From Bacteroidota bacterium (GTDB lineage Bacteria; Bacteroidota; Bacteroidia; UKL13-3): 64,000 nucleotides of DNA. A model generated the notes under the pieces. That model worked only from the letters and a program-made list of their open reading frames with translations, was not told the DNA's origin and made no database searches. Shown one piece after another: positions 26,804 to 36,038 of this stretch. The DNA lies in contig CANJUD010000014.1 of the NCBI GenBank assembly GCA_947477885.1, forward strand, positions 1 to 64,000. Direction: 5' to 3'. Each line of letters starts with the position of its first letter. The stretch's first letter is position 1. The position numbers were made by a program, and so were the translations under genes.

Positions 26804-27928
26804 TCAGCCCCGTTGCACTCTCTCCCAATTCACACTCTGTTTTCCCTTCAAAAATCTGAAAAACCCTAGAATAGCCGCCCAGTGCATGAAGACGAAGTAA
26901 AAAGGAATATATAACAATTTTACTTTGTTTATATAATAACCTAGTATCGCTATTATATAAAATGCAATTTGCAAATACAAAAATGTTTGGTAATATATAT
27001 TGTGATTGTATAATATAATATTAGAAACAAATAATGTAATGAGAGCTAAAGGACAAAGTGTCCAACGCAATACACGGTGCGATACAAACTGAAAAGTAAG
27101 TTTGGGGTGTTTGAAAAAATTGAACAAACTATTATAACGAGCCATTACTTGCCAAGCTCCAGCACACATCCTTATCTTGCGTTTTAATTCTTCTTTTACA
27201 TTGGCTGAAGCGGTTTCCGCTGCATAAGCACGAGGTTCGTAAGCAATTTTAAATCCCTGTAAATTCAGCATTACTGATTGCGTTAAATCATCGTTGATGC
27301 TATCAGGAGGCATTTGCGTATATAGTTTGGTGCGAACTGCAAATAGCTCGCCCGCTGCACCCACTACAGTATAAAAATCACTATCATACTTTTTAATGAG
27401 TGATTCGTATTTCCAATACAATCCTTCGCTGGCACTATTGGCTCCATCTGCTTCATTATATAATATCTTTTTCTCACCTGATACACCCGCTACTTTTTCA
27501 TCTGCAAAATGCTGTGCTATATATAATAATGCATCAGGATTTAAAGTAGAATTTGCATCAGTAAAAACTGTAATTTCTGCATCTACAAAACCAATCGCCC
27601 TATTCTCAGCCATTGATTTACCTGCCCTTTTAGGCTGATGTAATACGATAATGTCAGTAAATTGTTTTAGTAATTCATCAGAACCATCATCAGAACCATC
27701 GGTAATAAAAATAATTTTTTTGTTGGGATAATTCAGCTCTCGGGTATTTTTTACTTTCTCCGCTAGATAATCTTTTTCATTATAACAAGGAACAACAATT
27801 GTAATAGATGGGTTATCATAATTTAGATGTTTTTTATTATTAAAATTTGCCAATAAATAAATGACAACAATATATATAAAGTAAGTGTAAACTAAAACCA
27901 AAAGCGAACAAAAAAACAGCGTTTCCAA
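26804..27928 (-). CDS. Membrane glycosyltransferase family 2
   Basis: This is a processive-type GT2 enzyme of 374 residues in the inner membrane, likely acting in polysaccharide or glycolipid synthesis. It has an N-terminal membrane segment (about 3-27), the GT-A nucleotide-binding region TIVVPCYNEKDYL with DGSDDGSDEL, a DxD-like FTDANST, the acceptor motif DDLTQ, and the C-terminal RKIRMCAGAWQ region that corresponds to QxxRW. Three membrane segments end the protein. The donor sugar is unknown. The Hpt gene lies 5 nt upstream on the same strand, so the two form an operon. Confidence 0.92.
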   Translation of the reverse strand: METLFFCSLLVLVYTYFIYIVVIYLLANFNNKKHLNYDNPSITIVVPCYNEKDYLAEKVKNTRELNYPNKKIIFITDGSDDGSDELLKQFTDIIVLHQPKRAGKSMAENRAIGFVDAEITVFTDANSTLNPDALLYIAQHFADEKVAGVSGEKKILYNEADGANSASEGLYWKYESLIKKYDSDFYTVVGAAGELFAVRTKLYTQMPPDSINDDLTQSVMLNLQGFKIAYEPRAYAAETASANVKEELKRKIRMCAGAWQVMARYNSLFNFFKHPKLTFQFVSHRVLRWTLCPLALITLFVSNIILYNHNIYYQTFLYLQIAFYIIAILGYYINKVKLLYIPFYFVFMHWAAILGFFRFLKGKQSVNWERVQRG

Positions 27929-27933
27929 AGCGT

Positions 27934-28272
27934 TTAAATTTGCTCGGTAACTTGTTTTATTTCTTCCATTGCCACATATAATTCATCGATAGCCATTTCC
28001 AATTTGGAAGGTATTTGCTCAATATGCGTATTCGTTTTAGCAAAGTTTTCAATATCCTGCAACAAAGAAGCACAAGGCAACCCAATCATACGTGCCGACG
28101 ATTTTACTTTGTGTGCCTGCATGCCAGTCGCCATGTGGTCATCTCCCTGTAATAATTTTTTTAATTCCGTAACGTCAGCTGGCATATAATCTATATAAGC
28201 CTGTAATATTTGTTTCAGAATATCTTTGTCACCTCCCGTAACACTGTTTAGATAGTCGAAGTTTATAAGCAT
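27934..28272 (-). CDS. Stand-alone Hpt (histidine phosphotransfer) protein
   Basis: This small helical phosphorelay protein has 112 residues. The phosphorylatable His is His54 in QAHKVKSSARMIG, the standard Hpt motif. It would pass phosphate between a hybrid sensor kinase and a response regulator, neither of which is in the window. It is 5 nt upstream of the GT2 gene on the same strand. The pairing suggests that the relay may influence surface polysaccharide synthesis, but this is inference. Confidence 0.9.
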   Translation of the reverse strand: MLINFDYLNSVTGGDKDILKQILQAYIDYMPADVTELKKLLQGDDHMATGMQAHKVKSSARMIGLPCASLLQDIENFAKTNTHIEQIPSKLEMAIDELYVAMEEIKQVTEQI

Positions 28273-28444
28273 TTATTATAATGGTTAATGATTGATGGTT
28301 AATGGTTAATGAGCTTCGCTCGCAATGGTTAATGATGAATTGTAATGGTTAATGAATTTATATATGAAGATTGTGGTGATATATTCGTAAATGTATATTG
28401 TTAAGTGACAAAATAATTAACCATTTATAATTAACAATTAACCA
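28273..28444. repeat. TTAATGG-type repeat intergenic region
   Basis: This gap of 172 bp holds at least six ATGGTTAATG-like words and, at the right end, the complementary TTAACCATTTATAATTAACAATTAACCATT. A GAGCTTCGCTCGC hairpin core lies at about 28310-28322. The gap separates the Hpt gene from the aspartate kinase, both on the minus strand. Confidence 0.8.
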
Positions 28445-29698
28445 TTATTGCACCGCGTATTGCACCATGTCTTGGTTTTTTTGTTCAAGTAGAATTGTCT
28501 TGTTTTTGAGCATGGAAGTATTTGTTTCAAAAGTAGTGTTTTTTGCAGAAAGTAGCTCCACATTGTTTTTCACATCAATCTCAAAGCTTGTTTTCAATTT
28601 CTCCAACGCTTCTTCCAAATGCCCGCTGGCATTGACACATACGCAAAAACTGATAGCAGAATTCTGCATCAAATTTACACGAATATTGTATAATTTAAAT
28701 TCGTTAAAAATTTGGCTTAGATGCTCTTCAGTGATAAACGAAAAATCTTTGGTACTAAACGAAAGCAAAGCCTGTTGGTCCTTGTGAATATAGAAACTCT
28801 GCGGATTGGCTTGCTCCGTATTGTTTATTTCTGTACCTTTCAACTCAGGTTCATAAAAAGATTTTACATATAAGGGTAATCCTTTTTGCCTTAAGGGCTG
28901 TATAGTTTTGGGATGAATAACATTGGCACCATAATAAGCAAGTTCAATAGCTTCTTTAAAAGATAGATGATGCACCAATTCAGCTCCTTCATATTTTTTA
29001 GGATCTCCGTTCATCACACCTGGCACGTCTTTCCAAATAGTGACCGAATTGGCATCAAGTCCATATGCAAAAATTGCTGCGGAATAATCACTGCCATCTC
29101 TGCCCAAAGTGGTTGTGGATAAATCGCCACTGCGACCAATAAATCCTTGGGTAATGACCAATTGTTTTTTTACGATGGGCAATAATTTCTTTTGCATAAT
29201 TTCTTCAGTAGCCGGCCAATCAACATGTGCCTCCAAATGGTTGGCATCGGTGCAAATAAAGTTGCGGCAGTCCATCCAGCGGTTTTTAAGTCCGTGCCCA
29301 TTGAGCCAGGTGGATATAATGCGTGTCGATATCAATTCTCCAAAGCAAACTATCTGGTCGTAAGTATAATCATAGCTGCTTTCTGTGGGAGTTTCAAGAA
29401 TGCATTCTAGTTCCAAAAACAGGTTGTCGATATCGTCATAGGTCTCACTTCGTTGGTCCACCAACAAATCGTTGATGATGTTTTGGTGGAAATCTTTAAT
29501 GGCCTGATAATTCTCCATCAAATCGGGCTTTTGTTTATAATAACTGTCTATCAATTTCTCAAAGGCATTGGTCATTTTACCCATCGCCGAAACCACTACC
29601 AGCAAGGGTTCATCGGAATATCTGGAAATGATATTGCCAACGTTTCTTACTGCTTCTGCATCCTTAACAGATGCTCCTCCAAATTTGAAAACCCGCAT
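28445..29698 (-). CDS. lysC: Aspartate kinase
   Basis: This enzyme makes aspartyl phosphate, the first step toward lysine, threonine, methionine and diaminopimelate. The 417-residue protein opens with MRVFKFGGASVKDAEAVRN, with the Lys-Phe-Gly-Gly core. It shows VVVSAMGKMTNAFE, TTLGRDGSDYSAAIFAYGL and VIHPKTIQPLRQKGLPLYV, and ends in two ACT-type regulatory parts. There is no homoserine dehydrogenase domain, so it is monofunctional. It is divergent from fbp, with 69 bp between the starts. The stop codon lies in a TAATGGTTAA repeat. Confidence 0.96.
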   Translation of the reverse strand: MRVFKFGGASVKDAEAVRNVGNIISRYSDEPLLVVVSAMGKMTNAFEKLIDSYYKQKPDLMENYQAIKDFHQNIINDLLVDQRSETYDDIDNLFLELECILETPTESSYDYTYDQIVCFGELISTRIISTWLNGHGLKNRWMDCRNFICTDANHLEAHVDWPATEEIMQKKLLPIVKKQLVITQGFIGRSGDLSTTTLGRDGSDYSAAIFAYGLDANSVTIWKDVPGVMNGDPKKYEGAELVHHLSFKEAIELAYYGANVIHPKTIQPLRQKGLPLYVKSFYEPELKGTEINNTEQANPQSFYIHKDQQALLSFSTKDFSFITEEHLSQIFNEFKLYNIRVNLMQNSAISFCVCVNASGHLEEALEKLKTSFEIDVKNNVELLSAKNTTFETNTSMLKNKTILLEQKNQDMVQYAVQ

Positions 29699-29767
29699 GA
29701 ACTATTTTTTTTATGTCGCAAATTTGCTATAATAATTTTATTTTCGCACCATTATTAATACACAAAA

Positions 29768-30781
29768 ATGCAAAAAGAGATAACAGGACTCACCACAGTA
29801 CACCAATTTATTTTGGACAAACAACATGATTTTCCATACGCAACTGGCGAACTATCACGACTATTAAGGGATATTATACTAGCTGCCCGCATCATTAACC
29901 GCGAGGTGAACAAGGCTGGCTTGGTTGATATTCTCGGAAACCACGGCTCCATCAACGTGCAAGGAGAGGATGTAAAAAAGCTTGATATGCTTGCAAATGA
30001 TGAATTTATTAATGCTTTGCGTCGCGGACACGAGTGTGCAGCAGTAATTTCGGAAGAGGATGAAGATGTAAATTATCTGAACAACGACGGACATTATATT
30101 GTAGCTATGGATCCATTGGACGGCTCAAGCAATATTGATGTGAATGTTTCTATCGGAACTATTTTCTCTATCTATCGTCGCTTGTCGCCCATCGGCTTAC
30201 CAGTAACAATGGAGGATTGCTTGCAACCCGGAAAAAATCAAGTTGCTGCGGGATATGTATTATATGGTTCATCAACTATGTTGGTATATACAACGGGCAA
30301 CGGTGTAAATGCTTTCACTTTGGATTTGTCTATCGGCGAATTTTGTTTGTCGCAGCAGGGGATCACTACTCCTAAAAACGGAAAAATATATAGTGTGAAC
30401 CAAGGCAATTATAAAAACTTCCCAGCAGGTGTGAGGAATTATATCAAGTATTGTCAAGAAGAAAATAAGGAAGAAAATCGTCCTTATAGCACACGTTATA
30501 TAGGGTCATTTGTGGCCGATTTTCACCGCAACTTAATGAAGGGCGGCATATATTTATATCCCCCCACCGAAAAAGATTTAAACGGAAAATTGAGATTAAT
30601 ATATGAACTCAATCCCATGGCATTTTTAGTTGAGCAGGCGGGTGGAAGAGCTACAGACGGGTCTCGTCGCATAATGGACATCGTCCCAACCGAACTGCAC
30701 CAGCGTGTGCCAGTGTTCATTGGTTCCGAAAATATGGTGATAAAAGCCGAGGAATTTGTGAAGGCAGAGGTAGCAGTGTAA
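29768..30781 (+). CDS. fbp: Fructose-1,6-bisphosphatase, class I
   Basis: This enzyme hydrolyses fructose-1,6-bisphosphate to fructose-6-phosphate in gluconeogenesis. The 337-residue protein shows the metal-binding core [19 protein letters not shown], the substrate loop [16 protein letters not shown], and [19 protein letters not shown], all typical of class I enzymes. The opposing aspartate kinase gene is close, so the two promoters share the 69-bp gap. A tandem word GACGAAAGACGAAAGAC follows the stop (about 30799-30816). Confidence 0.97.
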   Translation: MQKEITGLTTVHQFILDKQHDFPYATGELSRLLRDIILAARIINREVNKAGLVDILGNHGSINVQGEDVKKLDMLANDEFINALRRGHECAAVISEEDEDVNYLNNDGHYIVAMDPLDGSSNIDVNVSIGTIFSIYRRLSPIGLPVTMEDCLQPGKNQVAAGYVLYGSSTMLVYTTGNGVNAFTLDLSIGEFCLSQQGITTPKNGKIYSVNQGNYKNFPAGVRNYIKYCQEENKEENRPYSTRYIGSFVADFHRNLMKGGIYLYPPTEKDLNGKLRLIYELNPMAFLVEQAGGRATDGSRRIMDIVPTELHQRVPVFIGSENMVIKAEEFVKAEVAV

Positions 30782-30880
30782 ATAGAGAAAAGATATAAGA
30801 CGAAAGACGAAAGACAAAAGTATCAAGTATTAAAACATAACTCCCATCAACTATCTTTGACTTCAGCCAGCATCAATTGT

Positions 30881-30898
30881 CGTTGGCTTCAGCCAACG
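30881..30898. repeat. Short perfect hairpin before the T9SS pair
   Basis: CGTTGGC-TTCA-GCCAACG forms a 7-bp stem with a 4-base loop. A related half (CTTCAGCCAG) lies 20 bp to the left. A TATCTTTG element lies upstream at 30852-30859, but it is about 100 bp from the next start codon. The hairpin could end fbp transcription. Confidence 0.6.
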
Positions 30899-30961
30899 GA
30901 ACCAGGGTCAGACAACCATTCAGAAAAAGAGGTGTCTTAGTAATAATAAATAAAAAATAAA

Positions 30962-32188
30962 ATGAAAAAATATACAAAATACATTCTAGTTTTCTTGCTC
31001 ATATTTATATGCGTATCTTCAAAACTTAGTGCCCAAAAAATACAACCAATCAGAATTATATATGTGGATGCAAAGAATAAATTAATTTGCCTTTCTACAT
31101 TTTTATTGGCTGATTCAAATATTAGCGATTGGAGACTTTCATCAAATGGAATAGATACGCCACTAAGTAAATTAGCACTAATTGTGGGCAGTGTAGTGAA
31201 TTGTAAAAGCTATTCTAATGTAATTTTACAAGGCTTACCGATGAATCAAAATGTAGGTTCTTTAAGTTTACATATTCCCAATCTTCCAGTTGATTCTCAT
31301 TCATTACATGATTTTGTGCAATGGGGTGATTCGGGCCAAGCTTTTGAAGCAGATGCTGCAAATAAAAAACTATGGAGAGAAGGTCGCTTCGTAAAAGACA
31401 AACTTCCAATTTCTTTCAAGTGCACTTTTGGTGATCATGATGATACCTGTTGGCAGGGCGTGAAGCAGCCAATTATTATATTGAGATTTGCATATGTTAG
31501 CCCCCTTACAAATTCGGTTTGCATAAAAAATGCAGGAGTCTCAAATGTAGATTTAAGTTTGTCCGCTCTCTGTATTAATGGCAATTGTTATGATACAATC
31601 AAAAATATTCCAATGAATATATTAAAAGGGAAATTGAATATTCAGAAAAATGATTCTGTGGTAATTCAATTTGTAAATGATAGCATAAAGAACTCAGGTT
31701 CTATTGGCTTATTTGTTTTCCCGAAAATATATAATGACACCTCTGTAATGCTCGACTTCGTGCAATGGGGCGATAGCATGCAACCCTATTCATCATTAGC
31801 AGGCCAAAAAGGGATATGGGATTCATTACAAACGGTTCACTTCAATAGAAATGATTCAATTGTATATACTGGTAATTTCTCCTTCGCACAAAGTGGTGCA
31901 AGCTATTGGCAGAACAGGCATTTGAATGGCTTATATATTGATGAAGCATTGGCAAACTATATCAGTGTATATCCAAATCCTGCATCACAAAATCTGAATA
32001 TACAATCCAATTTATCGGGAAATATATATTATACTATCAATGATGCAACTGGTCGGGTTTTAAAGAATGGCATGTTTAATAACAATCAGCAAATTGATAT
32101 CACCAATTTTGCTTTGGGTGTTTATTATATAAAACTGAGTAAAGACAATGGCAAACCAGGTTTTGTTAGGTTTGTAAAGAGTAATTAA
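30962..32188 (+). CDS. T9SS cargo protein with DFVQWG-type repeats
   Basis: This is an exported protein of 408 residues. The signal peptide (about residues 1-25) is followed by two related domains of about 150 residues. Each ends with a D-F-V-Q-W-G motif, then Q-x-Y/F-x-x-x-A and G-I/L-W or K-L-W, and finally a C-x-W-Q or S-Y-W-Q motif. The C-terminal 75 residues (ISVYPNPASQNLNIQS to FVRFVKSN) are a typical type A T9SS sorting domain, so the protein should cross the outer membrane and be released or attached to the surface. The repeated domain may be lamin-tail-like, but this is a guess. The paralogue starts 6 nt downstream. Confidence 0.88.
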   Translation: MKKYTKYILVFLLIFICVSSKLSAQKIQPIRIIYVDAKNKLICLSTFLLADSNISDWRLSSNGIDTPLSKLALIVGSVVNCKSYSNVILQGLPMNQNVGSLSLHIPNLPVDSHSLHDFVQWGDSGQAFEADAANKKLWREGRFVKDKLPISFKCTFGDHDDTCWQGVKQPIIILRFAYVSPLTNSVCIKNAGVSNVDLSLSALCINGNCYDTIKNIPMNILKGKLNIQKNDSVVIQFVNDSIKNSGSIGLFVFPKIYNDTSVMLDFVQWGDSMQPYSSLAGQKGIWDSLQTVHFNRNDSIVYTGNFSFAQSGASYWQNRHLNGLYIDEALANYISVYPNPASQNLNIQSNLSGNIYYTINDATGRVLKNGMFNNNQQIDITNFALGVYYIKLSKDNGKPGFVRFVKSN

Positions 32189-32194
32189 TTTATT

Positions 32195-33445
32195 GTGGGT
32201 AGAAAAAACTATATATCGATTCTTAATTTTATTGGGAAACTGTATATAGTTTTTTTTATTTTTTCTAATTCCGTCTCTGCCAAAATACGTATAGTGGGTA
32301 TTGATCCAGTATATAAAATTATCACGATTAAAAACTATTACACTACTACAGAAGACTTGGGCAAAATAACTATAGCATATAAAGATACAGTTATATCACT
32401 CAAAAAACTCACCTTGGTATCAGGCTCATTGCTTTGTCCAGCAAAGAATTTCGCGTTTTTCTCAGGACTTGATATAGATTATGATTCAGGTTCTATAGGG
32501 ATGTATGATAACCGTTATTCGCCCGATATTTCACCTGCTAATTTTGCTGATTTTGTACAATGGGGAAAGCCCGGACAACCTTATGAATTTATAGCTGACT
32601 CTATGGGTTTTTGGGTGAAAGGACAATATTTGAATACCGCTCCTCCCTATAGTTTTAATGGAGGTTCAACAGATCATGGAAAATCATTTTGGCAATCGTA
32701 TAAGTTGCCATCATTGTCCATGAAATTTGTATATATAAATCCGTATAAACAACAAATAGGAATTAAAAATACCGGTGGAAGCAATGTAGATATTTCAAAC
32801 CTATATATAGCCAACGATACTGGCAGCAGTGACTCTTTGAGCCGCACACCCTTTCAAGTACTAAAAGGGAAACTCAATTTATTAAAGGGCGATACTGTTA
32901 TACTTAGCGGATTATATACAGGGGATACTATCGGTTCAGCAGCACTGTTTTTTAATATACACCGATATGATACCATAAATTTAATCGACTATGTAAAATG
33001 GGGTAGGGGGCATAGCCGTTTTGCATACTTGGCCCAGCAAAAGGGTATATGGGATACCACAAAATTCATTACCATAAACCAAGGTGATTCTTTTCACTAT
33101 ATAGGGAATTTTTCCAAGCTGCAAACAGGTGCAAACTATTGGCAAGTATATAAAGATTCAGTTCCTGATACAATTAAAATTGATACAACTTCTATCAGTA
33201 ATTACTATCAAATAAATGATAAAATTACTATAGAACGAACAAATAATTTATTAAAAATATTCAACCACACCCCCAATAAACTCTTCCTCCAACTCTACGA
33301 CCAGCAAGGGCGTTTGGTATTGCAAAACCAATTAATAAATGGCAATAATGAATATCATACTTCTCAATTTGTGAATGGGATTTATTATATAATAGTGCAG
33401 CAAGATGGGTGGCATTTTTTGGAGAAGATTGTTATTACGAATTAA
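32195..33445 (+). CDS. T9SS cargo protein, paralogue of its upstream neighbour
   Basis: This 416-residue protein has the same plan as the previous gene: signal peptide (about 1-29), two domains with DFVQWGKPGQPYEF and YVKWGRGHSRFAYLAQQKG motifs, each ending GIW or GFW and SFWQ or NYWQ, and a C-terminal segment that resembles a T9SS type A sorting domain (LQLYDQQGRLVLQNQLI, FVNGIYYIIVQQ). The start is a GTG at 32195, 6 nt after the previous stop, so translation is coupled. It most likely arose by tandem duplication. It contains a slightly different spacer before the sorting domain. Confidence 0.85.
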   Translation: MGRKNYISILNFIGKLYIVFFIFSNSVSAKIRIVGIDPVYKIITIKNYYTTTEDLGKITIAYKDTVISLKKLTLVSGSLLCPAKNFAFFSGLDIDYDSGSIGMYDNRYSPDISPANFADFVQWGKPGQPYEFIADSMGFWVKGQYLNTAPPYSFNGGSTDHGKSFWQSYKLPSLSMKFVYINPYKQQIGIKNTGGSNVDISNLYIANDTGSSDSLSRTPFQVLKGKLNLLKGDTVILSGLYTGDTIGSAALFFNIHRYDTINLIDYVKWGRGHSRFAYLAQQKGIWDTTKFITINQGDSFHYIGNFSKLQTGANYWQVYKDSVPDTIKIDTTSISNYYQINDKITIERTNNLLKIFNHTPNKLFLQLYDQQGRLVLQNQLINGNNEYHTSQFVNGIYYIIVQQDGWHFLEKIVITN

Positions 33446-33458
33446 TTTTCATACACTA

Positions 33459-33506
33459 AGATTCGACAACTTTGCTATCGTCGACGATAGCAAAGTTGTC
33501 GAATCT
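33459..33506. terminator. Perfect 48-bp palindrome between convergent genes
   Basis: Every base from 33459 to 33506 pairs with its opposite around the centre (CGTCGACG). The half site begins AGATTCGACAACTTTG. There is no spacer, so it forms either a long hairpin with a minimal loop or a cruciform. It lies 14 bp after the stop of the second T9SS gene and 18 bp before the stop of the sulfatase gene, so a bidirectional terminator is the likely role. Confidence 0.9.
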
Positions 33507-33523
33507 ACCGCGTTTATATATTC

Positions 33524-35392
33524 CTACTTCGCCAAATACTGCCTAAAAACTTCCTGCAAATAACTCTTAGCCTCAGTTTCCATTTGTGGTATTTTGCTAC
33601 TATCACTCACTTGTATATTAAACAATCTATTATTGTCGCCATGGTGCACAGACAGCTCTCCCCAAGGTCTTACCCATGTGTCACCGTCCCAAGAAAATAC
33701 CATATATGCAAATTCTTTGGTGTAGGGATTTAATACATTTTTGCTCCAAGTAAACTCATCATGCTTTAAGTTTAATTGCGATAATAAAGTGGCTACTATA
33801 TCTACCTGCGAGACAACTTTATTGTGCTTGTATCCTCTGTACTCTTTTTTAATCACATCACCATATAATAAAAATGGAATACTATGATGGGTGGATGGGG
33901 AAATATCAGTGTGCTGAGGCGTATTATGACTATGGTCGGCCATAAACACGAAGAGAGTGTTCTTATACCAAGGTCGCTTTTTTGCCTCTTTTATAAATGC
34001 ACCAATGCAACTGTCAGTATAGTAGGCGGAATTCAAATATGGTTTTTCTTCACCACCTTTTGTTATAGGATTTGCACAAGGCATATCATACGGATTATGC
34101 GTACTAAGCGTAAAAAAAGAGTTGAGGAAAGGTTGTTTAGCGGTATTACATTCTTTCAAAAGTTCATTAAACATATAACCATCATGTATCCCTAATCTGC
34201 CCTCGGGGTAGTCACTAAAGTCCTTCCCCTCTTGTATTTTGTCAAACTTGTTCGACATCATATAACCTTTTATATTCCCATATATTAATTGTCCGCCAAA
34301 CATATAAGATGTATAATATCCCGCTTGCTTAAAATTATTAACCATGCTGGGCAAATGTTGGAATTTATCGGGCTGGCTTATAATGGAGTGCAGCGGTTGC
34401 GATGGAAACGCACTCCACATGGCAGCCATGCCTTGGTCACTGCGTTCGCCGGTGGCATAGCATTTCGTAAATAAATAGCCATCGTCGCACAGGCTTTCAA
34501 ACACAGGTGCAATTCCACTGTCGCCGCCACAGTATTTTATTAAATCAGCACTCCAACTTTCTAACATCACAAATACTACATTGGGTCTTTGCGTTGATAA
34601 TATATATACGGTGGTATCTTTTTCTATGGTGTAAAGTTCCTTAATTATTTGTTGCGAAACACTATCAGAGTAATATGTATAAGGATTATGACGAATATCA
34701 ATTTCTATATTCTGGTAAATGCTATTCATGAAATTCCAGAATGAGTTAGTAGCCGCAATATTCAAGTCATTGTCCGATGAGAAATAGCATTCACTTTGTT
34801 GAATTGGGATTTGTTGCAATCCACCTCGTAATCCTACTCCAACGCCTATGGCTCCAATGGCGAAAAAAGGAATTGGAAATAGCCAGTTACGTGTATAGTT
34901 TTCAATTTTGGTATATATTAGTTTATTGAAGCTATATATTGAAATAAATATGTAAGCTCCAAACAAAGCAAACAACCCTATAATTTTAGTAACAGGCAAT
35001 ACTCGAAAGGCTTCTGTGGGGTGCTCGAGGTATAGGAACGCTTTATAATTAAGTTTAACACCCCATTCACTATATAAATCAAGTTCGAAAACGGTAATTG
35101 CAGCTACAATAATTATAAGGATATAACAATAATACTTAAGTATGATATTAAAGTACTTGCCCCATATCAAACTTATGAAAAATATAAGTACAATGGGCAG
35201 CCCCATCATGTAGCATGCAGCCGAAATGTCCAATCTCAAAGAGTTTGGGAATATTTTTAGAACTTCGATAAAGCGACTATCAAATATTTTAGGAGCATGG
35301 TAGGTGATGAAAATAATACGTCCAACTTGAAAAAAAACGAGCCAAAAAACCAGTATTTTTAGTGTATATATTACAAGTTGTTTCCAGTTCAT
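33524..35392 (-). CDS. LtaS-type membrane sulfatase/phosphotransferase
   Basis: This 622-residue inner-membrane protein has about five N-terminal membrane segments (roughly residues 8-190) and a large extracytoplasmic sulfatase-fold domain of the LTA synthase/alkaline phosphatase superfamily. Metal and active-site motifs are VVFVMLESWSADLIKY, CYATGERSDQGMAAMW and FVFMADHSHNTPQH. The nucleophile position in GERSDQG is Ser. In the family as I recall it, the usual residue is Thr. Such enzymes transfer phosphoglycerol or phosphoethanolamine to glycolipids or glycans. The substrate here is unknown. The ribE gene overlaps its start by 4 nt, so the two are in one operon. Confidence 0.9.
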   Translation of the reverse strand: MNWKQLVIYTLKILVFWLVFFQVGRIIFITYHAPKIFDSRFIEVLKIFPNSLRLDISAACYMMGLPIVLIFFISLIWGKYFNIILKYYCYILIIIVAAITVFELDLYSEWGVKLNYKAFLYLEHPTEAFRVLPVTKIIGLFALFGAYIFISIYSFNKLIYTKIENYTRNWLFPIPFFAIGAIGVGVGLRGGLQQIPIQQSECYFSSDNDLNIAATNSFWNFMNSIYQNIEIDIRHNPYTYYSDSVSQQIIKELYTIEKDTTVYILSTQRPNVVFVMLESWSADLIKYCGGDSGIAPVFESLCDDGYLFTKCYATGERSDQGMAAMWSAFPSQPLHSIISQPDKFQHLPSMVNNFKQAGYYTSYMFGGQLIYGNIKGYMMSNKFDKIQEGKDFSDYPEGRLGIHDGYMFNELLKECNTAKQPFLNSFFTLSTHNPYDMPCANPITKGGEEKPYLNSAYYTDSCIGAFIKEAKKRPWYKNTLFVFMADHSHNTPQHTDISPSTHHSIPFLLYGDVIKKEYRGYKHNKVVSQVDIVATLLSQLNLKHDEFTWSKNVLNPYTKEFAYMVFSWDGDTWVRPWGELSVHHGDNNRLFNIQVSDSSKIPQMETEAKSYLQEVFRQYLAK

Positions 35393-35970
35393 TTGCCTAA
35401 AATCTTTTGTATATACTTTCCTATAACATCAAATTCTAGGTTTACGCTGCTTCCAACAATTAGATTTTTAAAATTGGTATGCTCAAAGGTATAAGGTATA
35501 ATAGCCACGCTAAAACTGTCATCTGTAGAATCAACTAAGGTAAGACTTACGCCATTTATACAGATACTACCTTTAGGAACTGTTATCTGTTTTTTATCGC
35601 CATATACAAACTCAAATTTCCAACTTCCATTTTCTTCCAATACACTTTTGCATATACCAATACAATCCACATGGCCCTGCACTATATGTCCATCAAATCT
35701 GCCATTGGCGAGCATGCAGCGTTCTAGATTTATATTATCTCCCACTTTCAAATTACCCAGATTTGTCTTATTCAAAGTTTCATCAATTGCAGTAACAGTA
35801 TAATAACCATCTAACAAATTTGTAACTGTTAAGCACACCCCATTATGAGCAATGCTTTGCCCCAAAACAAGTTCAGGCAAAAAACTACAAGAAATTCCCA
35901 GCTCTATATTCCCAGAATCCTTTTTCAGATTCCGCACATTTCCTAAAGTTTCTATTATACCAGTGAACAT
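35389..35970 (-). CDS. ribE: Riboflavin synthase, alpha chain
   Basis: This enzyme forms riboflavin from two molecules of 6,7-dimethyl-8-ribityllumazine. The 193-residue protein has two lumazine-binding halves: MFTGIIETLGNV with NGVCLTV, then FDGHIVQGHVDCIG with INGVSLTLVD. The opening MFTGIIE is diagnostic. It is the first gene of an operon with the sulfatase, sharing a 4-nt ATGA-type overlap. The functional link between flavin synthesis and the sulfatase is not obvious and may be only transcriptional. Confidence 0.97.
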   Translation of the reverse strand: MFTGIIETLGNVRNLKKDSGNIELGISCSFLPELVLGQSIAHNGVCLTVTNLLDGYYTVTAIDETLNKTNLGNLKVGDNINLERCMLANGRFDGHIVQGHVDCIGICKSVLEENGSWKFEFVYGDKKQITVPKGSICINGVSLTLVDSTDDSFSVAIIPYTFEHTNFKNLIVGSSVNLEFDVIGKYIQKILGK

Positions 35971-36038
35971 ATTTTTATTTTAGATTTACGATTGTTACGA
36001 ATTGTGACTGTGTTTTTACGTCGTACATCGTAAATAAT

